A stretch of DNA of 64,000 nt. Origin: Thalassobius sp. I31.1. Its GTDB lineage: Bacteria > Pseudomonadota > Alphaproteobacteria > Rhodobacterales > Rhodobacteraceae. This document shows, one piece after another, positions 24,549-35,421 of the stretch. The position numbers and the translations under genes are program-made. The stretch spans positions 118,142 through 182,141 of the forward strand of contig NZ_PWAA01000063.1 in assembly GCF_003031585.1 (NCBI RefSeq), read 5' to 3'. Each line of letters begins with the position of its first letter. Position 1 is the stretch's first letter. The notes beneath the pieces are model-generated. The model did no database searches, was not told the DNA's origin, and was given only the letters and a program-made list of their open reading frames with translations.

Positions 24549-25879
24549 AACGTCTCATCCAACATGGCCTGATGTTTGGCAATTTGATTGAGGTCTCCTC
24601 GCCCGCTTTGGTGGCGCGTTACAATCGGGCGCTGGACAGTCTGACGGGGAAGACCACTAGCCTCACGGATTTTCACATTGATATTTCCGGCTATTCCCCC
24701 GAGATCGGGGATGAGCTGGGCAATCATCTGTATCTGAACCACGGGGGCTGTAACCGGCAGTTTATTCTGCTGACTACAGACCAGAAAACCGCGCCGCTGC
24801 TGAATGCGCAGTTCTCGACCTCGCGCGGGATTTTGCGGCAGTTTATTGAACGCAATGAAAGCCAGCTGTTCGCCCTGACGACGCGGGATGCTGTCGCGGG
24901 GGAGCTTCTGAATTCCGTTTATGCCGTCGATGATCCGCTGGCGCTGTTTGACATCCGCCAGATCACGATTGAGGCCGACACGACTGAGGCGCATGTGTCT
25001 GACGCGAACCGCCTTGAAGGCATGATCAACAGGTTTCGCAACACGGATGACGGCTGGCTGGATGATGTCTTGATCGCGGATATGATCACGCTTGCCAAGA
25101 AAACCGGCGATGTGACGCGCCAGCCGATTGCCCTGAAAACCCCGACCTTTAAGCAGGAAAACTTCTGGAGCGCGCATTTCGGTGGTGTCTATCTGTTCCA
25201 GAATATGGACCACCCGGCGTTGATTTCACGGGAAGATAAAGAACCGCTGGGCAATAAGCTTCCGATCAAACATGTGTTTGATTTTGATAACAGAAACCAG
25301 ATTGCGAAGTTCCTGGAATATAACGATCTGGTGGAACCGATTGTCAAAGCGCGCGGCGTTGATGCGGCGGCGATCCTGCAACAGAAGATGGATTTCATCG
25401 TGATGGATGTGGCGGCTGACGCGGGTGAAGACCTGACCGGCGCGACACGGCGTGATATCCGGGCGCTGGCGCGGCGATACGGGCGTGACCTGCCGCAGGA
25501 ATTCCACGGGCTGGCGGATCTTCTGCGCTGGGCGAATGGCGCGGGCAAATGGCCAAAGATCACGTCAGAACACCCGGCCTATTTTTACACCCTGCGCGCG
25601 CGCAATCATGCGGATAAGGATCTGGTGAATATGTTGCTTGCGGAACTGTCACCCAAAGACATCCGCCAGCTGTTTATCTGTCACAAGGAACGGTTTTACC
25701 GCGATTACATGTCCTGGCCCGATGCCAAGAAAGGATATGTGGCGGAATTCCTTGCGCGTGATTATATGGTAGATAAGGCCGGGGCCCGCGCGGCCCTGTT
25801 TGGCGGTGAAACCCCGATGGAAGGGGAGACACCAAAGCAGGTGCAGCGGTTCAGCGGGCCATGGGGCGGCGCAGTATAA
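24545..25879 (+). CDS. Conserved hypothetical protein of AAA+ cluster
   Basis: A 444-residue soluble protein beginning MKRLIQHGLMFGNLIEVSSP. It has an N-terminal alpha/beta region (FHIDISGYSPEIGDELGNHL), a middle with DAAAILQQKMDFIVMDVAAD and a helical C-terminal half (DIRALARRYGRDLPQEFHGL). I recall homologs as a Rhodobacterales-conserved family of unknown function but cannot name it with confidence. The ATG at 24545 overlaps the putAbiC-like stop; a start at 24524 would sit inside that gene. GC content returns to core-gene level here, unlike the gene before it. Confidence 0.8.
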   Translation: MKRLIQHGLMFGNLIEVSSPALVARYNRALDSLTGKTTSLTDFHIDISGYSPEIGDELGNHLYLNHGGCNRQFILLTTDQKTAPLLNAQFSTSRGILRQFIERNESQLFALTTRDAVAGELLNSVYAVDDPLALFDIRQITIEADTTEAHVSDANRLEGMINRFRNTDDGWLDDVLIADMITLAKKTGDVTRQPIALKTPTFKQENFWSAHFGGVYLFQNMDHPALISREDKEPLGNKLPIKHVFDFDNRNQIAKFLEYNDLVEPIVKARGVDAAAILQQKMDFIVMDVAADAGEDLTGATRRDIRALARRYGRDLPQEFHGLADLLRWANGAGKWPKITSEHPAYFYTLRARNHADKDLVNMLLAELSPKDIRQLFICHKERFYRDYMSWPDAKKGYVAEFLARDYMVDKAGARAALFGGETPMEGETPKQVQRFSGPWGGAV

Positions 25880-25891
25880 AAGGAGACTGAC

Positions 25892-26161
25892 ATGGGTCTA
25901 ATACGTCTGATTATCTTCGGCTTCCTCGGGATGACGATCGCCTATTGGCTGGTGTCCTGGTATTCGCGCTCTGTGCGGCTGGAACGTCTGGAAAAAGAAT
26001 GGGACGCCGATCCGCAGGGGGATGATGCCGCACGTCAGGCGCATCTGGATGCGGGCATGGCGGCATATGAGAACGGCTTTCGCAAGAAGCTGATATTGCT
26101 GATTTATGTTGTGCCGGTGGTCTTTGTGATCACGGCCTTCTTTGTGACGAATACGAACTGA
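25892..26161 (+). CDS. Small membrane protein of AAA+ cluster
   Basis: An 89-residue protein with one membrane helix at each end (LIIFGFLGMTIAYWLVSWY and LILLIYVVPVVFVITAFFV) and a charged 45-residue loop between them. AAAGGAGA precedes the ATG. It is 12 bases after the previous gene and 7 before the next. No family recognised. Confidence 0.8.
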   Translation: MGLIRLIIFGFLGMTIAYWLVSWYSRSVRLERLEKEWDADPQGDDAARQAHLDAGMAAYENGFRKKLILLIYVVPVVFVITAFFVTNTN

Positions 26162-26168
26162 GGGACCA

Positions 26169-26858
26169 ATGCTGCAGAGAATTAAATTCGGACTGAAAGT
26201 CCTTCTGATCATCATCATGGGCGGGTTTTTCCACTATGTGCTGCCGCAACATGATGTGGTGCGCGTGACCTCGACCGAGATCATCCGTCAGGATTTCTCC
26301 TGGTATAACCGCATGTTCTACGCTCAGGCCGACAGTGGGAATGTGGAAGGCACGAACCGCGATATGCGTCTGATCAATACCGTGCGCCGCAAGACCTGGA
26401 TCTGGGGATTCTTCCGCCGTGAAAGTGAAGAAGTCATGGTGTATCGGAACGAGGATACCGGCTGGATCTGGCCGCCGTATTTCAAGTTTGACAGTTCTAA
26501 CCTTCAGGCGGAATCTGCGGCGCTTGCGGCGTCTGGCGGGCAGGAACAATGGGCTGTGATCACTCATTACGGCTGGCGTAACAAGCTGCTGACGGTTTTC
26601 CCGAATGCTGTGTCAATCAAACCGGTTGCCGGGCCTGATGTGCGGGTGATCCCCTGGTTTAACATCTTTTTCTTCAGCTTCCTGGTCATCGGCTGGCTGT
26701 TCCTGCGCGCCGCCTGGCGGCAGTTCCGGGAACGCAACCTTGATCCGACTCTGAATGCGATTGACGAACATGTGGACGCGGCACAGGATCGGGCGCAGGG
26801 TGTCTGGGGGCGCTTTATGGCCTGGATCAACACCTGGCGCGGTAAGCCCCGCGTTTAA
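26169..26858 (+). CDS. DUF1523-like membrane protein
   Basis: A 229-residue protein with an N-terminal helix (VLLIIIMGGFFHYVLP), a periplasmic domain and a second helix (WFNIFFFSFLVIGWLFL) before a basic cytoplasmic tail. The central motifs HDVVRVTSTEIIR, VMVYRNEDTGWIWPPYFKFD and TVFPNAVSIKPV match my memory of DUF1523 (PF07509), a family of unknown function. It is the last gene of the cluster and is followed by a bidirectional terminator. The start at 26169 has GAGGG just upstream. Confidence 0.8.
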   Translation: MLQRIKFGLKVLLIIIMGGFFHYVLPQHDVVRVTSTEIIRQDFSWYNRMFYAQADSGNVEGTNRDMRLINTVRRKTWIWGFFRRESEEVMVYRNEDTGWIWPPYFKFDSSNLQAESAALAASGGQEQWAVITHYGWRNKLLTVFPNAVSIKPVAGPDVRVIPWFNIFFFSFLVIGWLFLRAAWRQFRERNLDPTLNAIDEHVDAAQDRAQGVWGRFMAWINTWRGKPRV

Positions 26859-26880
26859 GCGATCAGAGCTTCAAAACATA

Positions 26881-26916
26881 AAAGCCCCGCCGGATGTGTG
26901 ATCCGGCGGGGCTTTT
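26881..26916. terminator. Bidirectional terminator between AAA+ cluster and ALDH16 gene
   Basis: AAAGCCCCGCCGGAT (26881-26895), loop GTGTG, and ATCCGGCGGGGCTTTT (26901-26916). A 15-bp stem flanked by A and T tracts between convergent genes. Confidence 0.9.
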
Positions 26917-26935
26917 GTTTGACTGTCGACGGGTC

Positions 26936-29280
<2,345 letters not shown>

Positions 29281-29284
<4 letters not shown>

Positions 29285-29565
29285 GAGTTTGTTCCCCAGA
29301 AGATGAAGGCGATTGTGAATGACAGATACAAGGCCCAGAGAAAGTAATTTGGCCAGCGAGTGACCGAGTAGAGTTTGCGGTAGGTTACGAGTGTTTCGGT
29401 ACACCGTAGTGTAGGGGGAGGTGTGTAGTAGGGGGCGGGGGCGACGAGCGCGCGGTCGCTTTCCGGCAGTGCGGAAAACGCGCGGGCGAGTGTTTTGCGC
29501 CGCCACCATGACAATGCGCTGCTGCAACAGATCACTGCGATTATGATGTAGCTGGTAAAGTGCAT
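29281..29565 (-). CDS. Small two-helix membrane protein between deoC and ALDH16
   Basis: A 94-residue protein starting MHFTSYIIIAVICCSSALSW. A second hydrophobic helix lies at the C-terminus (FLWALYLSFTIAFIFW), with a basic loop between them rich in R and P. It starts four bases after the deoC stop and its stop overlaps the ALDH16 start as ATGA, so it is translated from the same operon. A longer frame extends into deoC, but the Met at 29565 fits the gene boundary. I recognise no family. Confidence 0.65.
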
Positions 29566-29569
29566 CTCG

Positions 29570-30580
29570 CTACCCGATGGCGTGACGGTTTCCGGCGGAG
29601 TAGCGGCCGGTGAGGTGGTGTTCAAGCTGGCGTTCAATATCGCCCAGAAGCGACGACGCGCCAAAGCGGAACAGATCCGGTTGCAGCCAGCGATCGCCCA
29701 GTTCTTCCTTGATCAGGGCCAGATAAGTGATCGCGTCTTTTGCTTTGGAAATGCCGCCCGCAGGTTTGTAGCCCACACGGTAGCCTGTCCATTCATGGTA
29801 ATCCCGGATCGCCCGGATCATCACAAGGCTGACGGGCAGGGTGGCGTTGACGCTTTCCTTACCGGTCGATGTCTTGATGAAATCCGCACCGGCCATCATG
29901 CAGATCAGGCTTGCACGTGCGACATTGCGCAGGGAACCCAACTCGCCGGTGGCAAGGATCGCTTTCACATGGGCATCGCCACAGGCACGGCGGAATTCTT
30001 TCATTTCGTCATAAAGCGCCTGCCAGTTCTGGGTCAGAACGTGACGGCGGGAAATGACGATGTCGATTTCTTCTGCGCCGGCTTTGACGCTTTCTTCGAT
30101 CTCAGCGACGCGCAGGTGGAAGGGCGAAAGACCAGCGGGGAAACCGGTGGACACGGCAGCAACGGGAATACCCGTGCCTTTCAACGCAGCAACGGCGGTT
30201 TCGATCATATCGTGATAGACGCAGACCGCACCGGTTTTCAGATCTGGCAGGCCAAGGTCATTCAGCATATCTTTCGACACCGGCTGACGGGCTTTGGCGC
30301 AGAGGCGACGTACGCGGCCTTCGGTGTCATCGCCAGACAGGGTGGTCAGGTCGATCATGGAAACGGCTTTCAACAGCCAGGCTGCCTGATGATCTTTTTT
30401 CACGGAACGACGGCCGGGCAGGGTGGCGCAGCGGCGTTCCACCGCGCTGGTATTCACTTGCACCGCCATCACGCGATCCAGATCCAGATCGGTGCCGGGA
30501 TTGCGGGGTTCGTGCAGTTGCGGCAGTCCTGCGGCGGAGGCCTGCAATTCACTTGTGTTACTTGTCACTTCGGTCTGCAT
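29570..30580 (-). CDS. deoC: Deoxyribose-phosphate aldolase DeoC
   Basis: A 336-residue class I aldolase that cleaves 2-deoxyribose 5-phosphate to glyceraldehyde 3-phosphate and acetaldehyde in deoxynucleoside catabolism. Family motifs are MIDLTTLSGDDTEGRV, VCVYHDMIETA, AGAEEIDIVI, GADFIKTSTGKES and the Schiff-base lysine in VGYKPAGGIS. The N-terminal extension of about 70 residues is typical of longer bacterial and eukaryotic DERA enzymes. It is the first gene of the leftward operon with the small membrane protein and ALDH16, and divergent from rpe. The ribosome site at 30580 is weak, so the start could be further in. Confidence 0.92.
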   Translation of the reverse strand: MQTEVTSNTSELQASAAGLPQLHEPRNPGTDLDLDRVMAVQVNTSAVERRCATLPGRRSVKKDHQAAWLLKAVSMIDLTTLSGDDTEGRVRRLCAKARQPVSKDMLNDLGLPDLKTGAVCVYHDMIETAVAALKGTGIPVAAVSTGFPAGLSPFHLRVAEIEESVKAGAEEIDIVISRRHVLTQNWQALYDEMKEFRRACGDAHVKAILATGELGSLRNVARASLICMMAGADFIKTSTGKESVNATLPVSLVMIRAIRDYHEWTGYRVGYKPAGGISKAKDAITYLALIKEELGDRWLQPDLFRFGASSLLGDIERQLEHHLTGRYSAGNRHAIG

Positions 30581-30771
30581 TCAGCTGTCTTTCAAGGCGG
30601 TGGCGTAAAGCGTGAAAATGTCATGACAGCGCAAACAATGCAAGCTGACTGCGCGGTATATGGCGGCTTCCTGACTATTTGGTCAATTTATCCGGAATTT
30701 CACGCAGGCGGCTTTCTTCATTGAGGGAATCGTGTATGGAGAGGGAAATTATCCCTCAGGAGACCTGCGCC

Positions 30772-31455
30772 ATGTCCTTTGACCGTTCCCTCAAAATCGC
30801 CCCGTCGATTCTTTCCGCTGACTTTGCGAATTTCGGTCAGGAAATTCAGGCTGTGGAAGCCCAGGGGGCTGACTGGATCCATGTGGATGTGATGGACGGG
30901 CATTTTGTGCCAAACATCACCTTTGGCCCGGACACCTGCAAAGCCATTCGTCCGCATATTAAAACCGTGATGGATGTGCATCTGATGATTGCACCTGCGG
31001 ATCCTTATATCGAAGCTTTTGCCGCATCTGGTGCGGATTACATCACGGTGCATGTCGAAGCCGGCGCGCATACGCATCGCACCCTGCAGGCGATCCGCGG
31101 CGCCGGCGTGAAAGCTGGCATTGCGCTGAACCCCGGAACGCCTGCGTCGGCGGTGGCATCTTTGCTGGATATGGTGGATCTGATCTGTGTGATGACTGTG
31201 AACCCCGGCTTTGGCGGGCAGAAGTTCATTCACAGCTGCGTTGAGAAAGTGGCTGAACTGCGGTCCATGATCGGGGATCGCCCGATCCATATTGAGATTG
31301 ACGGCGGCGTGACACCTGAGACTGCACCGCTTGTGCGTGCGGCGGGTGCGGATGTTCTGGTGGCGGGCTCTGCTGTGTTTAAGGGTGGGTCTGTTTCCGA
31401 TCCTGCGCCATATGGCGACAACATCCGTGCGATTAAGGCGGCGTGTAAGGCATAA
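30772..31455 (+). CDS. rpe: Ribulose-phosphate 3-epimerase Rpe
   Basis: A 227-residue TIM-barrel enzyme that interconverts ribulose 5-phosphate and xylulose 5-phosphate in the pentose phosphate pathway. Motifs are IAPSILSADFANFGQEI, the metal-site WIHVDVMDGHFVPNITFG, VMDVHLMI, VNPGFGGQKFI and IEIDGGV near the C-terminus. The ATG at 30772 has AGGAG in the right place; upstream in-frame codons lack support. A dispersed repeat follows the stop. Together with tal 900 bases downstream it covers part of the non-oxidative pentose phosphate pathway. Confidence 0.95.
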   Translation: MSFDRSLKIAPSILSADFANFGQEIQAVEAQGADWIHVDVMDGHFVPNITFGPDTCKAIRPHIKTVMDVHLMIAPADPYIEAFAASGADYITVHVEAGAHTHRTLQAIRGAGVKAGIALNPGTPASAVASLLDMVDLICVMTVNPGFGGQKFIHSCVEKVAELRSMIGDRPIHIEIDGGVTPETAPLVRAAGADVLVAGSAVFKGGSVSDPAPYGDNIRAIKAACKA

Positions 31456-31461
31456 AGGGAA

Positions 31462-31518
31462 GGGGGCCAGCCCCCGTCCCTGCGGGACTCCCCCGGAGTA
31501 TTTTGGGGAAAGATGAAG
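31462..31518. repeat. Dispersed GC-rich repeat, copy B
   Basis: A palindrome GGGGGC (31462-31467)/GCCCCC (31470-31475), then a 22-base string at 31472-31493 that recurs exactly, inverted, at 42383-42404, and finally GGAGTATTTT/GGGGAAAGATGAAG as in copy C. Located just after rpe. Confidence 0.6.
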
Positions 31519-31752
31519 ATACAGGTTTTGCCGGTGCAGATGTCTCTCTGCCCGGTTTTTCTTTGTCTGATTGGTATGGAGGTTCTGCCGTTTATAAGAA
31601 GGCGGCGCCGCCCATACGGAGGATGAGACCGGAATGGGAAACCCCGGTGAGGAAGCTTGTTTCGCCCGGTCTTTTATCGGGCCTCGTTCCGTTTATGGTT
31701 CCCGGATGGTTGGTCCGGGATATGATCGATCAGGTGCAAGACTGCCAGCATT

Positions 31753-32094
31753 ATGCTAACAGAAAGAAAGTTCAGCGCACGGTGGAGCGATGTTGACAGT
31801 TTTCAAACGATGGATCGCGGGGACACCGGCGGATCAGGGGGTGATAAGATCTTCACAATCTGCCTTGCCCCGGACCGGTTTCATTTACGCCACGTCGGGC
31901 AGACGCGGCAGGGAAATGGCTATTGGGTCACCTCACAGCTGGCCTCTGAGGCGGGTGGTACACGGGATTTTATCGTGGGCTACCTGTTTGATCAAAATGG
32001 AGAGATGATCGCTGCAGATGTTGTGGATCTCGGTCTGAGAAAAGGCGGATATGATATAAGGGCGCGCCTGCGGGACAGATTGAAACCATGTTGA
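31753..32094 (+). CDS. Small hypothetical protein
   Basis: A 113-residue soluble protein beginning MLTERKFSARWSDVDSFQTM. The middle and end (FTICLAPDRFHLRHVGQTRQ, TRDFIVGYLFDQNGEMIAAD) read like a real alpha/beta protein rather than a shadow frame. No family recognised. The end overlaps the next small frame as ATGTTGA, suggesting a coupled pair. It lies between rpe and tal on the same strand. Confidence 0.45.
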   Translation: MLTERKFSARWSDVDSFQTMDRGDTGGSGGDKIFTICLAPDRFHLRHVGQTRQGNGYWVTSQLASEAGGTRDFIVGYLFDQNGEMIAADVVDLGLRKGGYDIRARLRDRLKPC

Positions 32095-32273
32095 AGAAAC
32101 TGGAAGCTGCAAAGAGAACGGCCATAAGGGTACAGCCGTTTTCCTGCGAATTCTATGGGCACAGATTTGGACTGATCCCACGCGAAGGCGAAACGGATAT
32201 GCGGCTTGACGCAATGCCCGGACATACGCTGATGTTTTATGGCCCTTGGGATCGCTGCAATTGCGACAGTTGA
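32088..32273 (+). CDS. Small hypothetical protein coupled to previous ORF
   Basis: A 61-residue frame whose ATG lies in the last codons of the preceding one. The sequence ([38 protein letters not shown]) has several aromatic residues and cysteines and no membrane helix. No family recognised. Support is limited to coding-like composition and the overlap. Confidence 0.35.
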   Translation: MLKKLEAAKRTAIRVQPFSCEFYGHRFGLIPREGETDMRLDAMPGHTLMFYGPWDRCNCDS

Positions 32274-32364
32274 TCTGCAAGGCGGGTGTGTTTTTTGCGC
32301 TGTCAGCTCTGCGGGAATTCCCCTATACTGTGCGCAAATTCTCATTCTTCACAGGACTCACATC

Positions 32365-33318
32365 ATGTCATCTGCGCTTGAACAGCTTCGTTCCATGACC
32401 ACCGTTGTGGCGGATACCGGCGATATTGCGGCGATTGAACGCCTCAACCCGATTGACGCAACCACCAATCCTTCCCTGATCCTGAAAGCGGCGACCATGC
32501 CGGAATATGCGGATCTGGTGCAGGCGGCGATCGGGCGCGTGGATCGTGCGGGTAAGACCGACGCACAGGTTGTTGAAGATGCGATTGATCAGATCGCCGT
32601 TGGTTTTGGTCAGCAGATCACAGCCCTGGTTCCGGGCCGTGTGTCCATCGAAGTTGACGCCCGTCTGTCTTATGACACGACCGCGACCATCGCCAAGGCC
32701 CGCCGCATTGTGGCGTTGTTTGATGCGGTTGGCGTTGATAAATCCCGCCTGCTGATCAAGATCGCCGCGACCTGGGAAGGTATTCGCGCGGCTGAGGTTC
32801 TGGAAAAAGACGGCATCAACTGTAACCTGACACTGATCTTTGGCTTTGCCCAGGCGCGTGCGTGTGCCGAAGCCGGTGCTTTCCTGATTTCCCCTTTCGT
32901 CGGACGCATCCTGGACTGGTTCAAAAAGGCCAACCCGGGCACTGAATATACCGCCGAAACCGATCCGGGTGTTGTGTCTGTGACCGGCATTTATAACTGG
33001 TTCAAGACCCACGGTTATCCAACCGTTGTGATGGGCGCGAGTTTCCGTAACACCGGTGAGATCAAATCCCTTGCTGGCTGTGATCGCCTGACAATCAGCC
33101 CGGCGCTGCTGGACGAACTGGCCGCTGATGATGGCGCGCTGCCCCGTATGCTGGAAGACAAAGGCGCAACAGCTGACCGTCCTGCTGCTTTGACTGAGGC
33201 TGCGTTCCGCTGGGATATGAACGAAGACGCTATGGCGACTGAAAAGCTTGCCGAAGGCATCCGTGGTTTTGCCCGCGACAGCGAGAAGCTTGAGAAAATC
33301 ATCGCAGACATGATCTGA
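32365..33318 (+). CDS. tal: Transaldolase Tal
   Basis: A 317-residue TalB-type transaldolase, the same length as the E. coli enzyme. It transfers dihydroxyacetone units in the pentose phosphate pathway. Motifs are [21 protein letters not shown], the Schiff-base lysine at residue 132 in [22 protein letters not shown] and [11 protein letters not shown]. The frame is open upstream to 32239, but the ATG at 32365 is the family start. Codon use (CGT, CTG, GTT) suggests high expression. A hairpin with T run follows. Confidence 0.95.
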   Translation: MSSALEQLRSMTTVVADTGDIAAIERLNPIDATTNPSLILKAATMPEYADLVQAAIGRVDRAGKTDAQVVEDAIDQIAVGFGQQITALVPGRVSIEVDARLSYDTTATIAKARRIVALFDAVGVDKSRLLIKIAATWEGIRAAEVLEKDGINCNLTLIFGFAQARACAEAGAFLISPFVGRILDWFKKANPGTEYTAETDPGVVSVTGIYNWFKTHGYPTVVMGASFRNTGEIKSLAGCDRLTISPALLDELAADDGALPRMLEDKGATADRPAALTEAAFRWDMNEDAMATEKLAEGIRGFARDSEKLEKIIADMI

Positions 33319-33347
33319 TTATCAAAGAATTCAAGTAATTCTTTCTG

Positions 33348-33378
33348 AAAGGCCGGGCGGGAAATCCTCCGGCCTTTT
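33348..33378 (+). terminator. Terminator after tal
   Basis: AAAGGCCGG (33348-33355 region) pairs with CCGGCCTTTT (33369-33378) across a 13-base loop, 30 bases after the tal stop. Confidence 0.75.
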
Positions 33379-33414
33379 GCTTATGTTAAGGGGAACAGAA
33401 AGAGAGGGAAAACC

Positions 33415-34236
33415 ATGTCAGGCAATTATTTCGCACCCACTGGCGGGCATCCGGGACAGACAGAGGTTATGACCGATCGCGCCGTGTTTAAAACGGCTTA
33501 TGCTGTGATCCCCAAAGGGGTGATGCGCGATATTGTGACGTCGGTTTTTCCACATTGGACCGACACCCGGGCCTGGATCATCGCGCGGCCTTTGTCTGGC
33601 TTTGCTGAAACCTTTTCGCACTACATTATGGAAGTGGCGCCGGGCGGTGGCAGTGACACGCCTGAACCTGATGCTGAAGCTGAGGGCGTGCTGTTTGTTG
33701 TTGCGGGCCAGATTGATCTGACGATCGACGGGCAGGCCCATGTTTTGGGAGAGGGCGGTTATGCGTTCCTTGCGCCGGGGGCGGATTGGGCTGTGACGAA
33801 CACCACCTCCGCGAATGCAACCTTCCACTGGATCCGCAAAGCCTATGAAGTGGCGCAGGGCGTTTCTGTGCCGGAAAGCTTTGTTTCAAATGAAAGTGAC
33901 ATGGATCCAAATGTCATGCCCGACACCAACGGCGCCTGGTCGACCACGCGCTTTGTTGATCCCGCAGATCTGCGTCACGATATGCATGTGACGATTGTGA
34001 ACTTTGAACCAGGCGGGAGCATTCCCTTTGCCGAAACCCATGTGATGGAACACGGGCTATATGTGCTGGAAGGCAAAGCGGTTTATCGGCTGAATGATGA
34101 TTGGGTTGAGGTTGAGGCAGGTGATTATATGTGGCTGCGTGCCTTTTGCCCGCAGGCCTGTGTTGCTGCAGGGCCGGGGCGTTTCCGCTATTTGTTGTAT
34201 AAGGATGTGAACCGTCATCCAAAGTTGAAACTTTAA
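33415..34236 (+). CDS. (S)-ureidoglycine aminohydrolase (UGlyAH, YlbA type)
   Basis: A 273-residue bicupin. It releases ammonia from (S)-ureidoglycine to give (S)-ureidoglycolate, the substrate of AllA encoded 4 kb away. The first cupin has SHYIMEVAPGGGSDTPEPD. The second carries the metal-binding set in ETHVMEHGLYVLEGKAVYRL and the YlbA-typical WLRAFCPQACVAAGPG. GAGGG precedes the ATG. The gene stands alone between tal and a double palindrome. Substrate is inferred from the family and the ureide genes nearby. Confidence 0.88.
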   Translation: MSGNYFAPTGGHPGQTEVMTDRAVFKTAYAVIPKGVMRDIVTSVFPHWTDTRAWIIARPLSGFAETFSHYIMEVAPGGGSDTPEPDAEAEGVLFVVAGQIDLTIDGQAHVLGEGGYAFLAPGADWAVTNTTSANATFHWIRKAYEVAQGVSVPESFVSNESDMDPNVMPDTNGAWSTTRFVDPADLRHDMHVTIVNFEPGGSIPFAETHVMEHGLYVLEGKAVYRLNDDWVEVEAGDYMWLRAFCPQACVAAGPGRFRYLLYKDVNRHPKLKL

Positions 34237-34281
34237 AAGCTTTGCAGAACCTGTGCGGCGAAGTTTAAAGTTTTGCAGGGT

Positions 34282-34328
34282 CCCGGCGTTTTTCAAAAAC
34301 GCCGGGTAAATTTCTTTGAAAGAAATTT
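34282..34328. repeat. Double palindromic element
   Basis: A 25-base palindrome with arms CCCGGCGTTTTT/AAAAACGCCGGG around one C (34282-34306), then AAATTTCTTT/AAAGAAATTT (34308-34328). Elements of this shape recur between genes in Rhodobacteraceae as far as I recall. It may act as a terminator for the ureidoglycine aminohydrolase gene. Confidence 0.65.
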
Positions 34329-34340
34329 GGGGGCGGTGAC

Positions 34341-34862
34341 ATGAATGTTCTGTATCTGCGGCATGGTCAGACCGACGGGAATCTACAAAATATCTGTGTC
34401 GGTCAGATGGACATGCCCCTTAATGCAAAAGGTCTTGTACAGGCGGAACGGGCGGCGCAGTCCTCTCGCCTTGCTGAGATCCGTTCAATTGTCGCCAGCC
34501 CTCTGATACGCGCGCGCCAGACAGCGAAAGCTGTTTCCGTCGCGACAGGATTGACTGTGGCATTTCATGATGGGCTGAAGGAAGTCTGCATGGGGTCCTG
34601 GGAAGGCCTGCCTGAGGATGATCCCGGGATGTATGCGCGTTGGATCGCCGGCGAAACACCTGAGGGTGCGGAAAGCTGGGTGGGGTTTTCGACACGTGTG
34701 CGACAGGCTGTCACTGAGATCCTTCAGAAACAGGATGCCCCCCTGATTGTTGCGCATTGCGCCGTGCTCTGGGCGATCCGTGATAGCCTGGGTCTGCCTG
34801 TCGACAGCGAACTGGGCAATGGGGAATATATAAAGCTGGATATTCCTGCGGATTACCCCTGA
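34341..34862 (+). CDS. Histidine phosphatase family protein (phosphoglycerate-mutase-like)
   Basis: A 173-residue enzyme of the histidine phosphatase superfamily. The phospho-accepting histidine is in LYLRHGQTDGN. Conserved residues follow in VASPLIRARQTAKAV and GLKEVCMGSWEGL, and the second catalytic histidine is in LIVAHCAVLWAI. The small size fits the CobC/GpmB-like phosphatases rather than glycolytic mutases. Natural substrate unknown. A GGGGCGG ribosome site lies upstream of the ATG. Confidence 0.88.
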   Translation: MNVLYLRHGQTDGNLQNICVGQMDMPLNAKGLVQAERAAQSSRLAEIRSIVASPLIRARQTAKAVSVATGLTVAFHDGLKEVCMGSWEGLPEDDPGMYARWIAGETPEGAESWVGFSTRVRQAVTEILQKQDAPLIVAHCAVLWAIRDSLGLPVDSELGNGEYIKLDIPADYP

Positions 34863-35112
34863 GCCGGACGAAATCCGGTCGAAGAAGGGCCGGGCAGATC
34901 TTATGCGACAATCAATATGGGGTGAGGAACACAATCTGCGGGGGGTGAAACAGATTTTTTAAAGCAGAAACATATTTTGTGCGCAGCGTCACGTTATGTC
35001 ATTTTTTGCGGCCGAATTTTTTGAAATCTGGTGCAGTAATAGGCATTTTTTATTCAGCTGGTTTCGTGCTTTCTGGTGTCAGGAAATGAAACATCAGAAA
35101 GGGAGATCAGAG

Positions 35113-35421
35113 ATGAAATGCGAAATATATAAGAAAGCAGGCATCAAGGCCCTTGTCATAGCTCTGGCAACAATAGTGATGGCAAGTCAGGCAAGTGCTT
35201 GTATTTACAGCACCCAAAAATCCCTTTCATCCCTGGATCAATCCGTGAAATCTGTACAGCAACAGGTAAACTTTTCCTTCTCAAACAGAGGGCCAGGTAA
35301 GCTGCAATCCGGTGACAGCAAACGCTTGTTTGCTTCGGTTGAAAAAGATGTTGTGCGTTCCAAAAATTTGCCCGCACAGAAAGAGGACGCAGCACGCACT
35401 GTTGTAAAACTGCGTAAATAA
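35113..35421 (+). CDS. Small secreted protein, hypothetical
   Basis: A 102-residue protein with a signal peptide (KALVIALATIVMASQASA, cleavage before CIYS) and a polar mature part rich in S, K, Q and V (QSVKSVQQQVNFSFSNRGPG). A cysteine sits directly after the predicted cleavage site (ASA-C), but the box is not a good lipobox. GGGAG about 12 bases upstream favours the ATG at 35113. A longer frame from 34996 would put 39 unlikely residues in front of the signal. Possibly a small exported protein of the DUF type common in Rhodobacterales; no family recognised. Confidence 0.6.
   Translation: MKCEIYKKAGIKALVIALATIVMASQASACIYSTQKSLSSLDQSVKSVQQQVNFSFSNRGPGKLQSGDSKRLFASVEKDVVRSKNLPAQKEDAARTVVKLRK

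Noticed and set aside
31503..31796. 97-codon frame starting in the dispersed repeat after rpe
   Set aside because: Its N-terminus is repeat sequence and the composition shows no coding character.
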